Below, piece after piece: positions 3,968-6,735 of a stretch of 6,735 nt of DNA. Source of the stretch: an uncultured Clostridium sp. Lineage in GTDB: Bacteria > Bacillota > Clostridia > Lachnospirales > Lachnospiraceae. The notes beneath the pieces are model-generated. The model was not told where the DNA came from. It did not search any database and saw nothing but the letters and a program-made list of their open reading frames with translations. The stretch is from contig CABQJA010000127.1 in assembly GCA_902464345.1 (NCBI GenBank), positions 1 through 6,735 on the forward strand, read 5' to 3'. A program made the translations under genes and the position numbers. The stretch's first letter is position 1; each line of letters starts with the position of its first letter.

Positions 3968-5641
3968 TTAGAGTTCCACGTAGTTATAGTCATTTTTTGT
4001 TTTATCCAAAGTGTCGGCGATTCTGTCGCTGGCAGTGAACAGCAGGATCTGCTCGGTTCCCCGGTATTCAGCGATGCATTGCAGAGCTGCTTCCAGTCTG
4101 GCATCATCATAAGATCCAAAGATGTCATCTAAAATAATCGGCATGCCTGAGGTACTCATTTCATCTGCCGCTGCCAGCCGCACTGCCAGATAGATCTGCT
4201 CCAGTGTTCCGGTGCTCAAATGTTCTGCTCCTATATATCTTCCCTGCTTGCGTACCTTGATTCTCAACTGTTCATCCAGCTTTACATCCGTATAAGCTCC
4301 ATTGGTAATCTTACTTACCATTTCTGAGACCTGTTCATTCATATCACTACCATACTGATCAAAGATATTCTCTGATAATTCCTGGATCGTTGCAGCCGCC
4401 AGATCGATTGCTCTCGCCTCAAACTCTGCCCGTTCTTTTGCTGCCTTCAGGTCATCATACCGCTTCTGTAACTCCTGCTGCTTTGCATACTCCCGCAGGA
4501 TATCATTCTCCCGCACCTGAATATCTGTCAGCTGATTACTGTACGTAAGGATCTGTGCGCTGTCGGTCTCTGTCGCCTGTACCGGTGCCCCTTTCTCCTG
4601 CTTATCGGCGGAGCGTGGTTCCTGTTTCTCCTTGTCAGATTCCACCTTTCTTTTACTCCGGTGTTTTCCCATAATCCAGATTGCAACCGCAACCGTTACA
4701 ACAATCACACACAGCCAGCCTTTATAATGTAAAGAGATCGGCAGAATAAAAATAAGCACAAATATCAGTGCCGCCACCCCAAAGCCCAGAAGCACCTTAA
4801 TCGTAGTAAGAATCTGTTTCAGCTGAGGATCCATATTCGGATTCACCGATAACCACTCTTTCCATGAAGTATGCTTCTTGGTTGTGGTCTTTCTCTCTTC
4901 TCGTTCCGGCTTCTGATTCTCGGTCTCGGACTTTTCCGATTCCGACTTCTCCATCACCGGCTTAGTAACTGATACCAGCTTCTCTTCGAGCTCCTGCCGT
5001 TCCTGACTTAATTCCTCCAGGGTTTCCTCCAGCCGTACATCCACCAGGCGCTTTCCCAGTGCCTGCAATTCATTCTCTAGGCCCTTTTGATTCAATTCCT
5101 TTTTGCGGTTGCTTAAGTATGCATTGGCATCCTTCAGATTCAGATTACCGGTATGTGTCGTGCTTACATTCATCAGGTACTGCTTCAGCTGTTCCTGTAA
5201 TTCTGACTTATAGGCCGCACCGTTACTGGAAATGCAAAGTGTATTGGTATATCCGTTCTTATCCAGATCTACCAGCGTTCCATATAAGGACTGGCCACTA
5301 TCCGTCTGCACTTCTCGACCGGTCTTCTCCTGATAGATATGCAGTGTCTTCTGATCTTTCCGGAAATTCCGTTCAATCAGATACGTACCATCCTCTGTCT
5401 GCAATTCCATACTGCCTGCATATCCACTGCCATCCAATGGCTCATGCCGCATATATTCGTCTGTCCGGGATGCAATTCCACGTTGCCGCTCAATTCCATA
5501 AAACATACCGATAATGAAATCCTTTACCGTAGTTTTGCCTGCCTCATTCGGCCCATAAATAAGATTCAGCCCCGGCTGCAGTTCCATCTCCTTGTTATTG
5601 TATTTTCCAAAATGCTGTAACAGCAGTTTCTTAATATACAT
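3968..5641 (-). CDS. Rad50/SbcC/YhaN-like ATPase with a central membrane hairpin
   Basis: This 557-aa protein has the split-head layout of SMC/Rad50/SbcC ATPases. The N-terminal head starts at residue 1 (YIKKLLLQHFGKY) with Walker A GPNEAGKTT (30-38). The C-terminal head has the ABC signature LSTGTLEQ (475-482), Walker B IILDD (502-506) with a following D-loop-like SYDDAR, and a terminal strand with FTASDR (535-540). Between the heads are short helical stretches (about 173-225 and 365-425), two charged Lys/Glu-rich linkers (228-258, 326-352) and two strongly hydrophobic segments (about 283-303 and 308-325) joined by a few residues, predicting a membrane hairpin with both heads cytoplasmic. 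There is no CxxC zinc hook. It is far shorter than SbcC or Bacillus YhaN (roughly 1000 aa). It lies 16 nt downstream of the nuclease gene, with GGAG 7 nt before the ATG. The likely role is ATP-driven control of the partner nuclease in DNA repair; the precise function is inferred. Confidence 0.85.
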   Translation of the reverse strand: MYIKKLLLQHFGKYNNKEMELQPGLNLIYGPNEAGKTTVKDFIIGMFYGIERQRGIASRTDEYMRHEPLDGSGYAGSMELQTEDGTYLIERNFRKDQKTLHIYQEKTGREVQTDSGQSLYGTLVDLDKNGYTNTLCISSNGAAYKSELQEQLKQYLMNVSTTHTGNLNLKDANAYLSNRKKELNQKGLENELQALGKRLVDVRLEETLEELSQERQELEEKLVSVTKPVMEKSESEKSETENQKPEREERKTTTKKHTSWKEWLSVNPNMDPQLKQILTTIKVLLGFGVAALIFVLIFILPISLHYKGWLCVIVVTVAVAIWIMGKHRSKRKVESDKEKQEPRSADKQEKGAPVQATETDSAQILTYSNQLTDIQVRENDILREYAKQQELQKRYDDLKAAKERAEFEARAIDLAAATIQELSENIFDQYGSDMNEQVSEMVSKITNGAYTDVKLDEQLRIKVRKQGRYIGAEHLSTGTLEQIYLAVRLAAADEMSTSGMPIILDDIFGSYDDARLEAALQCIAEYRGTEQILLFTASDRIADTLDKTKNDYNYVEL

Positions 5642-5657
5642 TCTGTTTCTCCGTCAA

Positions 5658-6735
5658 CTATTTATTCTCCAGCGACCACTCGCGGCATCGCATCAGCGCC
5701 CGGACTCCATAATCCAGCGCCTTCTGATGTAATTCATCCTCCTGATTTTCAAAGCTTCTGATATACCGCCCCAGCAGATTATCTGCATTCTCCTCTGCCA
5801 GACGTTCCAGATCATAGACTCCGTGCGTATGATCCACAACTTCATAAATATGGTACAGGTTCATCAGGCTGTTAAAATCCGGTCGAAAAACCCCATCGTG
5901 GCATCCTTCCAGAATAATCCGGTATATATTCTGCGTTCCGATTTCTCCAATCCTGTCCTGTACCAGCTGTAGCAGTTGGAAGTTCGTCATGTCCGGCTCC
6001 ATCTGTACGGTCAGATCAACATACTGTCTGTTGCAGACAGGAACCCATTTCGTATGAATTTTCCATCCATCGGCTTCTTCTATTGTTTCGCCAATAATAT
6101 ATCCTCGTTCGCCGGTGTCCGTATAATCAATCGGCTCCGGTGAACCCGCAAATGCCATACGATCCTGTGCAATAATCTCCGGCTTATGGATATGGCCAAG
6201 TGCAATATAATCAAAATCAGATGCCAGCAGTCTCTCCCGGTCTAATGGGCAATGTCTGGCATCTCCGCCATGCGCCAACAGAATCTGGCAGTAACCTGCT
6301 GTCGCCACGGTCTCCTCCGGCTCCAGTGCATCATAGATTCCTTCCGTTATCTCCTGTCTGTCATAACTGATACCGGTCACACAGGTCCGCAGATCATCCA
6401 GTACCACCCGTTCCGCCTCACCGGCTTTCAGACATATCGTATCCGACTGAAACTCATATCGGTCTAATGGAGAGCCTGCTGCCCGGTAATCATGATTCCC
6501 GGCGATCAAAATCGTAGTCATATCCGGAACTGCTGCCAGCTGTGCATCCAGCTCCTTAAGCATTGCGATTCTTGGCGGATAATGGAACAGATCACCGGCT
6601 ATCAGTAACAGATCAACCTTCTCCTCACCGGCAATCTCCAGTATCCGTTCAAACGTATGATAAATCTCTCTGGACCGCTGCTCTGACCAGGTCTTTCCCT
6701 TATCCGGAATCACCCCCAGATGCACATCCGCTATA
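5658..6735 (-). CDS. Mre11/SbcD/YhaO-type metallophosphoesterase (DNA repair exonuclease), 5' end outside the window
   Basis: This is a calcineurin-like phosphoesterase of the SbcD/Mre11/YhaO exonuclease group. The reading frame stays open to the window edge and reads I-A-D-V-H-L-G at 6734-6714, the family's first motif (DxH). A GTG at 6725-6723 encodes the V inside this motif and cannot be the true start, which must lie a few codons beyond 6735. Counting that V as residue 1, the other metal-site motifs are GDLFH (44-48), GNHD (76-79), H152 in LLAHGG and GHIH (177-180), so the catalytic set looks complete. Residues about 225-355 form a C-terminal cap, probably for DNA or partner binding. The visible length is 358 codons, near the usual 350-420. 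It is co-oriented with and 16 nt upstream of the Rad50-like ATPase gene, the normal SbcD-SbcC arrangement. The promoter is not in the window. Confidence 0.9.
   Translation of the reverse strand, partial: IADVHLGVIPDKGKTWSEQRSREIYHTFERILEIAGEEKVDLLLIAGDLFHYPPRIAMLKELDAQLAAVPDMTTILIAGNHDYRAAGSPLDRYEFQSDTICLKAGEAERVVLDDLRTCVTGISYDRQEITEGIYDALEPEETVATAGYCQILLAHGGDARHCPLDRERLLASDFDYIALGHIHKPEIIAQDRMAFAGSPEPIDYTDTGERGYIIGETIEEADGWKIHTKWVPVCNRQYVDLTVQMEPDMTNFQLLQLVQDRIGEIGTQNIYRIILEGCHDGVFRPDFNSLMNLYHIYEVVDHTHGVYDLERLAEENADNLLGRYIRSFENQEDELHQKALDYGVRALMRCREWSLENK

Larger units (their letters stand above)
3839..3972. repeat. 12-bp perfect inverted repeat enclosing the terminator
   Basis: TCTAAGCCATGC (3839-3850) has its exact reverse complement, GCATGGCTTAGA, at 3961-3972. 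The arms are 110 bp apart and enclose direct-repeat copy 2 and the terminator hairpin. The right arm covers the TAA stop codon (3968-3970) of the minus-strand ATPase gene, and the left arm lies in the spacer of the direct repeats. The arms resemble short terminal inverted repeats of a roughly 134-bp element, but no target-site duplication was seen at the ends and nothing inside is coding. Confidence 0.6.

Noticed and set aside
3839..3972. A complete MITE or insertion element
   Set aside because: The 12-bp inverted arms are suggestive, but no target-site duplication or transposase sequence is visible, and the interior is mainly a functional-looking terminator. It is kept only as an inverted repeat.
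5059..5620. Plus-strand open frames of 151 and 93 codons
   Set aside because: Both lie antisense within the Rad50-like ATPase gene, whose motifs are clear on the minus strand. They are rich in Cys, His, Ser and Pro, as expected for spurious complement-strand translation.

Overview
The window looks like chromosomal DNA of a Firmicute, most likely a Clostridia/Lachnospiraceae-type gut anaerobe. This is inferred from AGGAG-type ribosome binding sites, sigma-A-like promoters with 17-18 bp spacers, a DnaD/DnaB-family primosome gene next to a DnaI-type helicase loader (a Firmicutes replication-initiation module), and the general protein character. No rRNA, tRNA, transposase, CRISPR array or phage gene was seen.

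Left region (1-286): a non-coding, T-rich control region. It carries two head-to-tail triplets of DnaA-box-like 9-mers (9-36 and 107-133, the second containing a perfect TTATCCACA), with single related sites at 57-65 and 139-147. A good sigma-A promoter (169-197) and a leader hairpin (212-252) follow. These precede a two-gene operon: a DnaD/DnaB-family primosome protein (287-1435) and a DnaI/DnaC-type AAA+ helicase loader (1453-2505). The initiator DnaA may therefore control the genes that load the replicative helicase, or the cluster may be a DnaA reservoir or part of an origin.

Middle region (2506-3967): a compact intergenic stretch holds a probable terminator for the primosome operon, overlapping a probable promoter for the next gene. 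That gene (2615-3811) is a long-form (398 aa) ribose-phosphate diphosphokinase, which makes PRPP for nucleotide synthesis. Downstream, 3812-3967 has two perfect 23-bp direct repeats, a 12-bp inverted repeat whose right arm covers the stop codon of the converging gene, and a long near-perfect hairpin (3897-3953) that probably terminates transcription from both sides.

Right region (3968-6735, minus strand): a two-gene operon read leftward. It encodes an Mre11/SbcD/YhaO-type metallophosphoesterase (5' end cut by the window edge) and a short Rad50/SbcC/YhaN-like ATPase. The ATPase has ABC-type motifs at both ends, but its middle holds two predicted membrane helices instead of a long coiled coil with a zinc hook. 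The pair is best read as a membrane-associated DNA-end-processing or repair nuclease complex. It is the most unusual protein pair here, while the DnaA-box array is the most interesting non-coding signal.
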